The notes: generated by a model not told the origin, from the letters alone. A DNA stretch of 64,000 nucleotides from Kutzneria sp. CA-103260 (GCF_018263855.1 NZ_CP073318.1:8680001-8744000); one strand, 5' to 3'; shown: positions 43,244 through 52,426, numbered from the stretch's first letter. Numbers and translations: made by a program.

Positions 43244-43977
43244 CGCAGCCCCTTCGGTCCGAGAAACTCCTCCGCCAGCCCGCCGAGCCAGTCCACGAGC
43301 AGCGCCAGCGCCATGGCCAGCACCGCGCCGACCACCAGCACCGAGTAGCGGGCCAGCTTGTCGCCGGTGTCGATCAGCACGCCGAGACCGCCGCCGGCGA
43401 CGAAGAAGGCCAGCGTCGCGGTGCCCACGGCCAGCACCAGCGAGGTGCGCAGGCCGGCCAGGATCAGCGGCACGGCCAGCGGCAGCTCGATGCGCCGCAG
43501 CACCGTCGAGGGCGACATGCCGATGCCCCGGCCGGCCTCGATCAGCGTCGGGTCGACCTGCCGGATACCGACGATGGTGTTGCGCAGCACCGGCAGCAGT
43601 GAGTACAGCGCGATCGGCAGCGCCGCGATCCAGAACCCGGTGCTGGCCGTGACCAGGAAGAACAGCACCATCAGGCCGATCGCCGGGGCGGCCTGCCCGA
43701 TGTTGGCCAGGGTCAGCACGACCGGCGCGGCGAACCGGGCCCAGCGCCGGGTCAGCACGATGCCCAGCGGCACGCCGACCAGCACCACCACCGCCGTGAC
43801 GGCCACCGCCAGCAGCAGGTGCTGCCAGGTCAGGTCGAGCAGCGTGGGGAAGTTGATGTTGCGTTGCTCGATGTCGTCGAGCTGCCGGGTGCTCTCCCAC
43901 ACCAGCACGCCCGCGACCACCGCGAGCACCACGACCGGCTGGGCGAACAGCCGGATCCGATCGGCCCGGTCAGGCAT
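43240..43977 (-). CDS. Osmoprotectant ABC transporter permease
   Basis: 245 residues, about five or six membrane helices. The inner-membrane coupling motif EAGRGIGMSPSTVLRRIELP matches the EAA loop of OpuC/ProW permeases. ATG at 43977 follows GAGGAGC. It overlaps the end of the ATPase gene by 8 nt. Confidence 0.92.
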   Translation of the reverse strand: MPDRADRIRLFAQPVVVLAVVAGVLVWESTRQLDDIEQRNINFPTLLDLTWQHLLLAVAVTAVVVLVGVPLGIVLTRRWARFAAPVVLTLANIGQAAPAIGLMVLFFLVTASTGFWIAALPIALYSLLPVLRNTIVGIRQVDPTLIEAGRGIGMSPSTVLRRIELPLAVPLILAGLRTSLVLAVGTATLAFFVAGGGLGVLIDTGDKLARYSVLVVGAVLAMALALLVDWLGGLAEEFLGPKGLR

Positions 43978-45106
43978 GCTCGTGCTCCTCACGCAGCTTG
44001 CGGACGACGTCCATCACGGTGTCGATGCCGACCGCGCCGACGTATTCGCCGCGGGTGCCGACCACCGGCACCGAGCCGCCCTCGGTGAGGATCGCCTCCA
44101 GCGCGTCCTGGAGCGTGGACTGGCGGCTGACCTGGTCGTTCACCGGCCGGCCGACCGTGCCCAGCGGCCCGTTGTTGAGATCGCGCAGGTGCACCCAGCG
44201 CTTGGGCCGCTTCCGGTTGTCCAGCACCAGCGCGTACTTCCGGTTGGCGGCGTCGAGCCGGGCCCGGACGTCCTCGGGCCGCTCGTCGAGCGTCGCCGTC
44301 ACGGCGTCGTCCAACTCGACGTCCCGGACTCGCAGCAGCGTCAGCTGCTTGAGCGAAGCCCCGGCGCCGACGAAGCCGGCCACGGTGTCGTTGGCCGGGG
44401 CGGCCAGGATCGCCTCCGGGGTGTCGAACTGGAGGATGCTCGACCGGGGCCCGAGCACGGCGATCCGGTCCCCCAGCTTCACCGCCTCGTCGAAGTCGTG
44501 GGTGACAAACACGATGGTCTTGTGCAGCTCGGACTGCAGCGACAGCAGCTCGTCCTGGAGATTGCCGCGGGTGATCGGGTCCACCGCGCCGAACGGCTCG
44601 TCCATCAGCAGCACCGGCGGGTCGGCGGCCAGCGCCCGGGCCACCCCGACGCGCTGCTGCTGCCCGCCGGACAGCTGGCGCGGGAAGCGGTCGCGGAACT
44701 CGCCCGGATCCAGCCCGACCAGGTCCAGCATCTCCTCCACCCGGCTCGCGGTCTTCGGCTTCGGCCAGCCGAGCAGGCCCGGGACCAGACCGATGTTCTG
44801 GCCGACGGTCAGGTGCGGGAACAGGCCGGCCTGCTGGATCGCGTAGCCGATGCCGCGGCGCAGCTCGTCGGCGTCGAGCGAGAGCGCGTCCCGGCCGCCG
44901 ATGGTGATGCGGCCCGAGGACGGCTCGATCAGCCGGTTGATCATCTTCATGGTGGTGGTCTTGCCGCAGCCGGACGGCCCGACGAAGACCACGATCTCGC
45001 CGGCCGCGATGGTCATGCTGAAGTCCTCGACGGCCGCCTGCTTGCCGCCGGGATAGCGCTTGGTGACGTTATCGAGCTCGATGTCGACGGCCTGCTGCTC
45101 AGTCAC
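43970..45106 (-). CDS. Osmoprotectant ABC transporter ATPase with CBS domains
   Basis: 378 residues. Walker A GPSGCGKTT, signature LSGGQQQR and Walker B VLLMDEPFGAVD. The C-terminal third contains a CBS pair (about 255-370), which in OpuA senses ionic strength. Drives import through the two permeases. It overlaps the upstream permease gene by 8 nt. Confidence 0.95.
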   Translation of the reverse strand: MTEQQAVDIELDNVTKRYPGGKQAAVEDFSMTIAAGEIVVFVGPSGCGKTTTMKMINRLIEPSSGRITIGGRDALSLDADELRRGIGYAIQQAGLFPHLTVGQNIGLVPGLLGWPKPKTASRVEEMLDLVGLDPGEFRDRFPRQLSGGQQQRVGVARALAADPPVLLMDEPFGAVDPITRGNLQDELLSLQSELHKTIVFVTHDFDEAVKLGDRIAVLGPRSSILQFDTPEAILAAPANDTVAGFVGAGASLKQLTLLRVRDVELDDAVTATLDERPEDVRARLDAANRKYALVLDNRKRPKRWVHLRDLNNGPLGTVGRPVNDQVSRQSTLQDALEAILTEGGSVPVVGTRGEYVGAVGIDTVMDVVRKLREEHEHA

Positions 45107-45746
45107 GGATGCCCCTCGATGTGGTCAGCCGGCCGACGAGCACGTACACGCCGTCCAGCAGCAATGCGATCACGATCACGCCGATGGTGCCGACCAGCGC
45201 GAGGTCGACGGCGTTGACGCTGCCCACCCGGGACAGCCCACTGAAGATCAGGTTGCCCAGGCCGGGTCCCTTCACGTACGCGGCGATGGCCGCGATGCCC
45301 ATCAGCAACTGGGTGCTGACCCGCATGCCGGCGAGGATCGCCGGCCAGGCCAGCCGCAGCTCGACGAGCGTCAGCACGCGCACCCGGCCCATGCCGATGC
45401 CGCGGGCCGCGTCCACCACCGCCGGGTCCACCCCGTTCAGCCCGACCACCGTGTTCCGCACGATCGGCAGCAGCGCGTAGAGCACGAGCGCGACCATCGT
45501 CGGCGGCACGCCCAGGCCCAGCACCGGAATGAGCAGGCCGAGCAGCGCGAACGACGGAATGGTCAGGATCGCGCTGGTCAGCGCGGTGGCCACGGCCGAG
45601 CCGGCGGGACTTCGATAGACCGCGACGCCCAGACCCACACCGAGCACGGTGGCGAGCAGCGTGGCCTGAACCACGGCGCTGGCGTGCAGGTAGGAGTCCA
45701 TCAGCAGGGCCTGCCAGCGAGCGGTCACGTACGTCCACAAACCCAT
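45099..45746 (-). CDS. Osmoprotectant ABC transporter permease (second)
   Basis: 215 residues with five or six membrane helices and the coupling loop DAARGIGMGRVRVLTLVELR. First gene of the operon. I start at the ATG of MGLWTYVTARW; a start at 45785 adds 13 residues, and the ribosome site is weak for both. Confidence 0.88.
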   Translation of the reverse strand: MGLWTYVTARWQALLMDSYLHASAVVQATLLATVLGVGLGVAVYRSPAGSAVATALTSAILTIPSFALLGLLIPVLGLGVPPTMVALVLYALLPIVRNTVVGLNGVDPAVVDAARGIGMGRVRVLTLVELRLAWPAILAGMRVSTQLLMGIAAIAAYVKGPGLGNLIFSGLSRVGSVNAVDLALVGTIGVIVIALLLDGVYVLVGRLTTSRGIRD

Positions 45747-45821
45747 GACACCGGGTACCCAAATGGAGCAGCGATAAACCACCATTCGGAACGGCCACCC
45801 TCACCCCTTACGCTCAGCGAC

Positions 45822-46343
45822 GTGTCCCGACGGCAGCAGCTCTCCGGCCCCGTGCGCTTACTGCGCGGCGCCATGCTGGCCGTCAGCTCCACGACACTGG
45901 CCATCACGGCGCACGGCGTGGCCGGCGGCGGCTGGCCCGAGACGCTGCCAGTGCTGCCGTTGAGCCTGCTCATCGCGTTGGCCGGCACGGCGCTGGCCGA
46001 CCGCTGGCGCAGCGGCTGGACGATCATCGGCGCCCTCGGGATGGCCGAGCTCGCCCAACACGTGCTGCTGTCGGTGATGCACGGCGACGCGGTGCTCGGC
46101 TCCGGCCTGATGACCTGTGCGCACCTGGTCGCGCTGCTGCTGACCGCCGTGCTGCTGGCCAAGGCCGACGCCGCAATCGTCGCGGTCGCCGGCGCGGTCC
46201 GCCGGCTGCTGCCGCGCGTGCCGTCCTTCCCCCATCCCGACCGGGCTCTTGTCGCCCCGGTCGTCTTCCGACCGGCCGACCATGTGCTCGACGTGCTGTT
46301 CCGTCGGTCGCTCGGCCGCCGCGGCCCCCCGGTTCTCTCCTGA
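45822..46343 (+). CDS. Hypothetical membrane protein heading the ycnI-copC-copD operon
   Basis: 173 residues. Four hydrophobic segments (about 12-32, 40-58, 68-86, 95-118) and a His/Asp-rich tail. Met/His-containing loops (MHGDAVLGSGLMTCAH) may touch metal. GTG start, with no evident ribosome site, possibly leaderless. Its stop codon lies inside the left arm of a hairpin that covers the ycnI ribosome site. Confidence 0.72.
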   Translation: MSRRQQLSGPVRLLRGAMLAVSSTTLAITAHGVAGGGWPETLPVLPLSLLIALAGTALADRWRSGWTIIGALGMAELAQHVLLSVMHGDAVLGSGLMTCAHLVALLLTAVLLAKADAAIVAVAGAVRRLLPRVPSFPHPDRALVAPVVFRPADHVLDVLFRRSLGRRGPPVLS

Positions 46344-46383
46344 ATTCCCCCACACCCCAGTCATTTCTCATTCAGGAGAGAAC
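46332..46383 (+). promoter_or_regulatory. Perfect 14-bp hairpin sequestering the ycnI ribosome site
   Basis: GTTCTCTCCTGAAT (46332-46345) and ATTCAGGAGAGAAC (46370-46383) pair exactly around a 24-nt loop. The right arm contains the AGGAG site of ycnI (ATG 46390). The left arm contains the TGA stop (46341-46343) of the preceding gene, so a terminating ribosome would open the stem. Confidence 0.75.
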
Positions 46384-46389
46384 ACACCC

Positions 46390-47169
46390 ATGTCCACAAC
46401 CCGCTTCGCCCTGCGCGCCGGCGGCGTGCTCGCCGTTGCCGGCGCCGTCGCGCTGGTCACCGCCCCCGGCGCGTTCGCGCACGTCACCGCCAACGTCACC
46501 ACCGCCGTCCAGGGCAGCTACTCGGTGATCACCTTCCGGGTGCCCAACGAGGAGGACAACGCCGGCACGGTGAAGCTGCAGGTCACCTTCCCCGACTCGT
46601 ACCCGATCCCGGGCGCGTCGGTGCGGCCGGTGCCGGGCTGGAAGTCCCAGATCGACGTCGAGCCGCTGCCCTCGCCGGTCAAGGAGAACAACCTGGACGT
46701 GAAGAAGGCAGTCAAGACGATCACCTGGACCGCCGACGCCGGCACCCGGATCAACCCCGGCGAGTTCCAGGAGTTCGCCGTGTCGGCCGGGCCGCTGCCC
46801 GACGACACCGACGAGCTCCAGTTCCCGGCCGTGCAGACCTACGACAACGGCGTGGTGGTGAACTGGACCGACGCGCCGCCGGCGGCCGGGCAGAAGGAGC
46901 CCGAGCACCCGTCGCCGTCGATCAAGCTGCAGACCAAGGCCAACGCCCCCGGGGCGATGGACATGTCGGCCATGGGCGCGACCGGCGGCGTCACCGACAC
47001 CGCGTCGAGCACCGCGGTCTCGGACAACACCGCCCGCTGGCTGGGCGGCGCCGGCCTGCTGGTCGGGGCCATCGGCGTCGGTTTCGGGGTGGGCGCGGTG
47101 CTGCGCAGCCGGCGACCGGCGACCGCGACTGTCACTGCTGCCAAGGAAGACGAGGGCAAGTCGGAGTGA
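46390..47169 (+). CDS. ycnI: YcnI-family (DUF1775) copper-binding protein
   Basis: 259 residues. Signal peptide ending near GAFAHV; the mature N-terminal His is the copper ligand of the family. A beta-sandwich DUF1775 domain (about 28-175, FRVPNEEDNAGTVKLQV, conserved Trp in WKSQIDVE) is followed by a Met-containing linker and a C-terminal membrane anchor (about 222-243). Exposed outside, likely passing or storing Cu(II) with CopC/CopD. Ribosome site AGGAG is within a hairpin. Confidence 0.92.
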   Translation: MSTTRFALRAGGVLAVAGAVALVTAPGAFAHVTANVTTAVQGSYSVITFRVPNEEDNAGTVKLQVTFPDSYPIPGASVRPVPGWKSQIDVEPLPSPVKENNLDVKKAVKTITWTADAGTRINPGEFQEFAVSAGPLPDDTDELQFPAVQTYDNGVVVNWTDAPPAAGQKEPEHPSPSIKLQTKANAPGAMDMSAMGATGGVTDTASSTAVSDNTARWLGGAGLLVGAIGVGFGVGAVLRSRRPATATVTAAKEDEGKSE

Positions 47170-47705
47170 AGCGGCTGCTGGCGTGCCTGCTGCTGGCCGG
47201 CGCGGGAATGGTCGGCCTGGCCGGGCCGGCGTTCGCGCACAACGTGCTGGTCGGCAGCGACCCGAAGGACGGCAGCTCGATGGAGGCTGGTCCGTCGACC
47301 GTGAGCCTCACCTTCGACCTGCCCATCCAGCAGGGTGACTTCGACGTGATCACCGTGACCGGGCCGAACAACACCCGCTGGGAGGCCGGCCCGGCCAAGG
47401 TGGACAGCAACGTGATCAGCGCGCCGGTGCGGCCGCTGGGCGCGGCCGGGCAGTACACCGTCGGCTACCGGATCCTGTCCGCCGACGGCCACCCGGTGTC
47501 CGGCGCGGTGAAGTTCACCCTGACCAAGGCTGGCACCGGCACGCCGGCGACGCCGACCGCCGCCTCCGACGCCCAGGCCTCGACCGGCGGCTCCGACGGC
47601 TCCGTGCCGGTGTGGCCGTGGATCGTCGGCGGTGTCGTGCTGCTCGGCGCCGGCGTGTTCGTCGCGCTGCGCATGGGTCGGGCGCCGGAGGACAGCTCGA
47701 AGTGA
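47166..47705 (+). CDS. copC: CopC-domain copper resistance protein
   Basis: 179 residues. Signal peptide, mature N-terminus HNVLVGSDPKDGSS with the copper-binding His, the later HPVSGAVKF element with the second His, and a C-terminal membrane anchor (about 145-165). Shuttles copper on the outer face of the membrane. GTG start overlaps the ycnI stop. Confidence 0.93.
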   Translation: MKRLLACLLLAGAGMVGLAGPAFAHNVLVGSDPKDGSSMEAGPSTVSLTFDLPIQQGDFDVITVTGPNNTRWEAGPAKVDSNVISAPVRPLGAAGQYTVGYRILSADGHPVSGAVKFTLTKAGTGTPATPTAASDAQASTGGSDGSVPVWPWIVGGVVLLGAGVFVALRMGRAPEDSSK

Positions 47706-48736
47706 CCACTGCCCGGACCATCGCGCGGCCCAACTACGGGCTGGCCGTCGGCCTGCTGCTGGCGGCCCTGGCTGGCGCGCTGATCGGGACCTCGCTCACC
47801 GGCGAGACCCCGGTGCCCGGCGTCGCCGAGCCCGGCGCGATGGTCCGGTTCGGGCTGCCCGCGGTGCGGGTGCTGCTCGACGTGTCCGCGCTGGTGACGG
47901 TCGGGCTGAGCGTGCTGCCCATGCTGCTCGGCTTCGACCGTCCCAAGCAGACCGAGCCCGTGCTCAACCTGGCCCGGCGGGCGGCCGTGGTCAGCTCCGC
48001 CGCGTGGGCCGTCACCGCCCTGCTGTCCCTGGTGTTCGCCGCCGCCGACCTCCGCCCCGGCGAGATCCCCACCGTCGGCACCGTGGTCGAGTACGTCTCC
48101 ACCATCGGCGCCGGCCAGGCCCTGGTGATCAGCGCCGTGATCGCCCTGGTCTATCTGCTGTTCGCCGTGCTGGCCCTTCGCCACGGCGAGAAGGTCCCGG
48201 CCGAGCTGCGGATCGTGCTGTCCGTGTTCGGCCTGCTGCCCATTCCCGTCACCGGCCACGCGTCCAACTTCGGGCTGGCCTGGGGCGGGCACGGCCTCTC
48301 CATGGTCTCCATGGAGCTGCACGTCATGGCGGCCGCCGGCTGGACCGGCGGCCTGCTCGCCCTCGGCGTGCTGCTGCTGGCCAACCGCTCCCTGCTGGCC
48401 CGGGCCCTGCCCAAGTTCTCCAAGCTGGCCACCGTCTGCCTGATCGCCGTCGGCGTCACCGGCCTGGTCAACGCGGCCATCACCCTGGTCGAGACCCCCG
48501 GCGTCAGCATCTGGACCGGCCTGTTCGTCACCCACTACGGCTGGATCGTGCTCGGCAAGATCGCTTGCTTCGCCGCCCTCGGCCTGCTCGGCGCCAACAT
48601 CCGCTTCCGCCTGATGCCCCTGGTCGAGCAGCACCAGCGCATCCCGGCCCTGGCCGGCTGGTTCACCTTCGAGATCGCCGTGATGGGCCTGGCCTACGGC
48701 CTCGCGGTGGTGCTCACCCGGGCCCCGGTGGTCTGA
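47702..48736 (+). CDS. copD: CopD-domain membrane protein
   Basis: 344 residues with eight or so membrane helices. His and Met residues placed at the membrane face (GHASNFGLAWGGHG, VSMELHVMAAAGWTGGL) fit copper uptake by CopD. GTG start overlaps the copC stop; last gene of the operon. Confidence 0.92.
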   Translation: MTTARTIARPNYGLAVGLLLAALAGALIGTSLTGETPVPGVAEPGAMVRFGLPAVRVLLDVSALVTVGLSVLPMLLGFDRPKQTEPVLNLARRAAVVSSAAWAVTALLSLVFAAADLRPGEIPTVGTVVEYVSTIGAGQALVISAVIALVYLLFAVLALRHGEKVPAELRIVLSVFGLLPIPVTGHASNFGLAWGGHGLSMVSMELHVMAAAGWTGGLLALGVLLLANRSLLARALPKFSKLATVCLIAVGVTGLVNAAITLVETPGVSIWTGLFVTHYGWIVLGKIACFAALGLLGANIRFRLMPLVEQHQRIPALAGWFTFEIAVMGLAYGLAVVLTRAPVV

Positions 48737-48751
48737 CCCGCGATTGCCCGC

Positions 48752-49708
48752 CTACCCGAGGTTGGCCAGGGCGGTGTCCCGGATCGCCTGGTCGACGTCG
48801 GCGTGGGTGATGCCGAGGGCGGCGCCGGCGACGTCGAGATCCACATACGCCTCGGCGGCGTGCAGCCGGCTGATCTTCGCGGTGTGGAAGCCCGGGCGAA
48901 CGCCCTGCCGACGCCGCTGCACCGCGCGCAGGTGGAAGAGCACAGACACCTCCGCGGCGCTGAGCCGCCACACCCGCTCGGGCGAACAACCGGCGGCCGC
49001 GGCGAGTCGACGAAGCAGATCCGCCCAGGTCAGGTTGGCGGTCGCGATCGGATAGTCGCCGTCGACCCGCTTCTCCAGCGCGGCCACCGCGGCGTCGGCG
49101 ACCTCGGACACCGCCGCGACGGCGGTTCCACCGGGATAGACCAGCGGGTCCTTGCCCTCCAGCATCCGCTGCACGAAGGGATCGAGGGACGACGGTCGGC
49201 CCGGTGTCGCACCGAGCACGTAGGGAAGTTCGAGCACAGTCAGCGACATGGCGTCGCCGGCGGCCTGGTGCGCCTGACGGCTCTGGTCGACCCGGCTCTG
49301 GATGTACGGGCTGCCCTCGAGCAGGTGGAGTTCGGGATGCAGCCGGCTCAGCGTCGCGTAGTAGCTGCCCAGCAGGACGGCCCGGTCGCACACCGCGTTG
49401 CGGCCGGCCGTCAGCAGGCGCACCACCGGCTCGATGTTCGCGGCCCGGTAGCAGGCCGACGTGTCGGCCTTGAGCGGGGAGTAGACCGCCGCGGCCGCCC
49501 CGTAGACGATTCCGTCGCGATCCGCGACGAGATCGGCCAGCTCGCGGTCGGAGATCTTCTGGATGTCGCCGATGTGCACCGTGGCCGCCGGCGAAAGGGA
49601 GTCGGCCCGGCTCCGGGCGAGAACCGACACCTCATGTCCCAGGGCGACGAGCTTGTTCACGACGTGATGGCCGACGAAGCCGGTGCCACCGACGATCAAG
49701 ACCTTCAA
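48752..49708 (-). CDS. NAD-dependent epimerase/dehydratase-like protein with altered active site
   Basis: 318 residues. NAD-binding GGTGFVGHHV (7-16) and Rossmann fold are intact. The catalytic Tyr-x3-Lys reads YIQSR, with Arg for Lys, so classic epimerase chemistry may be lost. It may act as a binding protein, reductase variant or regulator. Its start overlaps the DUF6545 gene stop, which ties it to the HTH/peptidase module. Confidence 0.85.
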   Translation of the reverse strand: MKVLIVGGTGFVGHHVVNKLVALGHEVSVLARSRADSLSPAATVHIGDIQKISDRELADLVADRDGIVYGAAAAVYSPLKADTSACYRAANIEPVVRLLTAGRNAVCDRAVLLGSYYATLSRLHPELHLLEGSPYIQSRVDQSRQAHQAAGDAMSLTVLELPYVLGATPGRPSSLDPFVQRMLEGKDPLVYPGGTAVAAVSEVADAAVAALEKRVDGDYPIATANLTWADLLRRLAAAAGCSPERVWRLSAAEVSVLFHLRAVQRRRQGVRPGFHTAKISRLHAAEAYVDLDVAGAALGITHADVDQAIRDTALANLG

Positions 49709-51003
49709 GAAACATCCCCTTCTTCAGCGGTGAGCACCCGCTCGCGCACGGCGTTGAGCACCTCGGGAACGACCGGCGAGCCGAAGCGCATGGCGGAGAC
49801 GAGCAACCAGTGCCGGGCCTCGTGATCCAGCGCGCTGACCGCGTGCCGCCGGGCGACGACGTCGACGACGCTGTCGGGCATCGGCCGTTTCGCCAGATAA
49901 GCCTCGCTGCCGACCGCGAGGACAACGGCGTCGACGACGGCCGCCACGTCGTCGCCGTCGAGACCGCGCTCGCGGGCGAGCCTCTCCGCCAGCTCACCCA
50001 CGTCGGCGGAGACGTATCGCCGAAACGCCTGCAGAAAGTCGGCGAGCTCGATTATCCGTCGATGAAGATTCCACGTCGCGTGCAGCCGCAGACAGTCCGC
50101 GATTCTCGACCTGGCCGGACTGAGCGCAACGCTCGGCAGCGCCTGCCACAGCGTCGACCACAACGGATACAGGCGGCAGCAGGCGACGCGGTACTGCCAC
50201 CACAATTGGACGTGGTGCAGCAGCTCGCGGACCGGCCGCAGGCGAGGACTGGTCATGAGCACGGAATAGACCCCGGTCGCGCACAGGCCGACCATCGTGC
50301 CGACGCCGGCGACCGCGAGCGGCGGACCTTCCACCGACGCCTCCGGCCAGGGCAGCGGGTCGAGGTCCGGCACCAGCAGCGCGACCTGGTAGACGAGCAC
50401 ATGGAGCTGTACCGCGGCCGAGATGAACGCCCCCAGCGCGTAGGCGCCCAGCGCGATCGACAACCACCGGATCGACGCCGCCTTGCGGGCCCAGCGCAGG
50501 CTGACCCGAGTGAGGTCCTGTAGCGGGTAAATGAGGTAGACGGCCAGAATGAGCCAGGCTATGGGGCCGACGACCGTGTCCGGTGATCCGCCCGCCGTGT
50601 AACGTCCCTGCGGGCCGAAATCGAATTCCCGCGAATGCGGGGCCAGCGCGAACAGAAAAACGAGAATCGCACCCGCACCCAGCAGAGCCGTGAGGTGGCG
50701 CAGCATCTGCCGGGCCGCGACCGCTGACGCGTCCACCGTGAAATGCATATAGCACAGCATGAGGTACAGGCAGAGCATGCCGAGGATGTTCTCGAGCGGC
50801 CAGGTGACGTTCACGCCGCCGAACACCAACAACGCCGACACGTCGGGAACTCGGACGAGCGAGGCGACGAAGGAGAAGACCGCCCCCGCGCCCAACGCCC
50901 GCAACTGCGGTGTGCGGCCACCCTGGACGACCCGGTGCAGCACCGTGATCACCGCGATGAGCGAGGCGATCAGGCCGACGACCACCGCGAGGGACGCGTT
51001 CAC
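49705..51003 (-). CDS. DUF6545/MAB_1171c-like membrane protein
   Basis: 432 residues. Seven or so membrane helices fill the first 250 residues; the C-terminal 180 residues are cytoplasmic, with LHATWNLHRRIIELADFLQA. This family is found in actinobacteria between an ImmA/IrrE-type peptidase and varied enzymes. It is called a putative transporter without proof. Overlaps both neighbours by 4 nt. Confidence 0.82.
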   Translation of the reverse strand: MNASLAVVVGLIASLIAVITVLHRVVQGGRTPQLRALGAGAVFSFVASLVRVPDVSALLVFGGVNVTWPLENILGMLCLYLMLCYMHFTVDASAVAARQMLRHLTALLGAGAILVFLFALAPHSREFDFGPQGRYTAGGSPDTVVGPIAWLILAVYLIYPLQDLTRVSLRWARKAASIRWLSIALGAYALGAFISAAVQLHVLVYQVALLVPDLDPLPWPEASVEGPPLAVAGVGTMVGLCATGVYSVLMTSPRLRPVRELLHHVQLWWQYRVACCRLYPLWSTLWQALPSVALSPARSRIADCLRLHATWNLHRRIIELADFLQAFRRYVSADVGELAERLARERGLDGDDVAAVVDAVVLAVGSEAYLAKRPMPDSVVDVVARRHAVSALDHEARHWLLVSAMRFGSPVVPEVLNAVRERVLTAEEGDVS

Positions 51004-51614
51004 GGCTGGTCACGTACCCGCCGCGCGGGACGCAGGGTCGAGGTGAACCGGGCGATCACGGCCAGGTCCGAGGGGTCGGGCGGCGAGATCGGGTGAATGA
51101 GCTGGGTTTCCGCCACCCGCAGGGCCAGGGTGGTCGCGAACCGCTCGGCGGCCTGTTCCTGCTCGTCGACGTACCCGGTCTGGCCGCCGCAGTTCAACCG
51201 GCACAGACCGGCCCGGACGGTGCGACGGACCACGTCGGGGTGCAGGTCCGGCAGCAGGGCGGACATCAGGCGGAACTGGAGATCGTCGAGGTCCTCGGCC
51301 GAGAGATGCCCGAGGACCATGTGCGCGACCTCGTGGAAGACGGCCTGCCGCTGGACGGCCTGCGGCGCGGTGTCGTCGTAGACGACGCAGTCGAGCGTCG
51401 GCGCCTGCACCCACAGTCCGGAGAAGGGCGCCGGCCCGTCGGGCACCACGGTCGAGAACGGGATCAGACACACTGGGCGGCCACGGAATTCCGCCAGTCC
51501 CGCGATGAATTCGTCGAGGTCGGTGCCCACGGGGACGGCGGCGAGCAGACTCCGCACCGCCCTCGTCAGCTGTTGTCGACGGCGTAGTCCGGACAACCAC
51601 GATGTGAAACGCAA
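51000..51614 (-). CDS. ImmA/IrrE-like metallopeptidase
   Basis: 204 residues. Zinc motif HEVAHMVLGH (HExxH plus a third His) at about 95-104, and a downstream Glu in EQEQAAERFATTLA. In phage-derived pairs such proteases cut a cognate XRE repressor. The regulator upstream (51680) is a probable substrate or partner. Start is 65 bp after that gene. Confidence 0.85.
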   Translation of the reverse strand: MRFTSWLSGLRRRQQLTRAVRSLLAAVPVGTDLDEFIAGLAEFRGRPVCLIPFSTVVPDGPAPFSGLWVQAPTLDCVVYDDTAPQAVQRQAVFHEVAHMVLGHLSAEDLDDLQFRLMSALLPDLHPDVVRRTVRAGLCRLNCGGQTGYVDEQEQAAERFATTLALRVAETQLIHPISPPDPSDLAVIARFTSTLRPARRVRDQP

Positions 51615-51679
51615 CGGATCCCCCCAGGGTTTCGTGGTGACACGACCACGAGCGGCTGTTCGAAGTTAGTAATCGGCGG

Positions 51680-52426
51680 TCATGGGGAGTCGGGTCCGCC
51701 CGTCTGCCTCGCGTTCTGCGTCCGCACGTGGCGGAGCACGGCGGCGATCGCGCCGAGCGAGGCGTTGTCGGCCAGCACCTGGGCCGACAGATGGCGGGCG
51801 GCCACCGGCAGGTAGTCGGCGAGCAGGTCGAGCTGCTCGTCGATGCGGGCGATGACCTTGGCGTCGGAGGTGGTGAGGTACTCGGCCGGCACGCCGAAGT
51901 ACTCCGCGAGGGCCCGCAGCAGCTTGAGTCCGGGATCGTCCTCGGACCCGTCCCGCAGGCGGCTGATCTGCGCCGCGTCGACGCCGATCGCGGCGGCGAC
52001 CGCGTCATCGGTGAACGGGGGGTTCGACAGGCCGGCCGGGCGCACCTTCTCGAACAGGGTGTTCACCCGGTCCCGCACGCTGCGCTGCTTGAGATACAGC
52101 GGCAGGTCGCCGACGGGAATCTCGTCCTTCACCAGGTAGATCACGTCGACACCGAAGAAGTCGGCCAGCCGCTGGATCAGCTTGAGGTTCGGGTTGTCCC
52201 GCTGGCCGTAGCGGAGCTGGGTGACATACGTGTCGGTGGATCCGATCGCGCGGGCGACCGCGCTGTGGCTGTACTCCGTCCGACGGCGGGGCGCGTGCGC
52301 ATTGCCGGACGCGGCCACGTCGCGCGCGTGCTGATGGTCGGACACGGGGCGCGTCTGCCGCTCGAACAGCGCGTGGATCTTCGCCGCCAGCGGTCCGTGC
52401 TCGCCGTCGGCATCCCGGCTTGGCAT
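51680..52426 (-). CDS. Double-HTH XRE-family regulator
   Basis: 248 residues. Two XRE-type helix-turn-helix units are visible: HSAVARAIGSTDTYVTQLRY with ADFFGVDVIYL, and DDAVAAAIGVDAAQISRLRD with AEYFGVPAEYL. Start at the ATG of MPSRDADG following GAGGGGG; an upstream frame reaches 52477. First gene of the peptidase/DUF6545/epimerase operon, probably its autoregulator. Confidence 0.87.
   Translation of the reverse strand: MPSRDADGEHGPLAAKIHALFERQTRPVSDHQHARDVAASGNAHAPRRRTEYSHSAVARAIGSTDTYVTQLRYGQRDNPNLKLIQRLADFFGVDVIYLVKDEIPVGDLPLYLKQRSVRDRVNTLFEKVRPAGLSNPPFTDDAVAAAIGVDAAQISRLRDGSEDDPGLKLLRALAEYFGVPAEYLTTSDAKVIARIDEQLDLLADYLPVAARHLSAQVLADNASLGAIAAVLRHVRTQNARQTGGPDSP

Noticed and set aside
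43244..43900. Extension of the osmoprotectant binding protein
   Set aside because: It shadows the permease; the lipoprotein signal begins at 43243.
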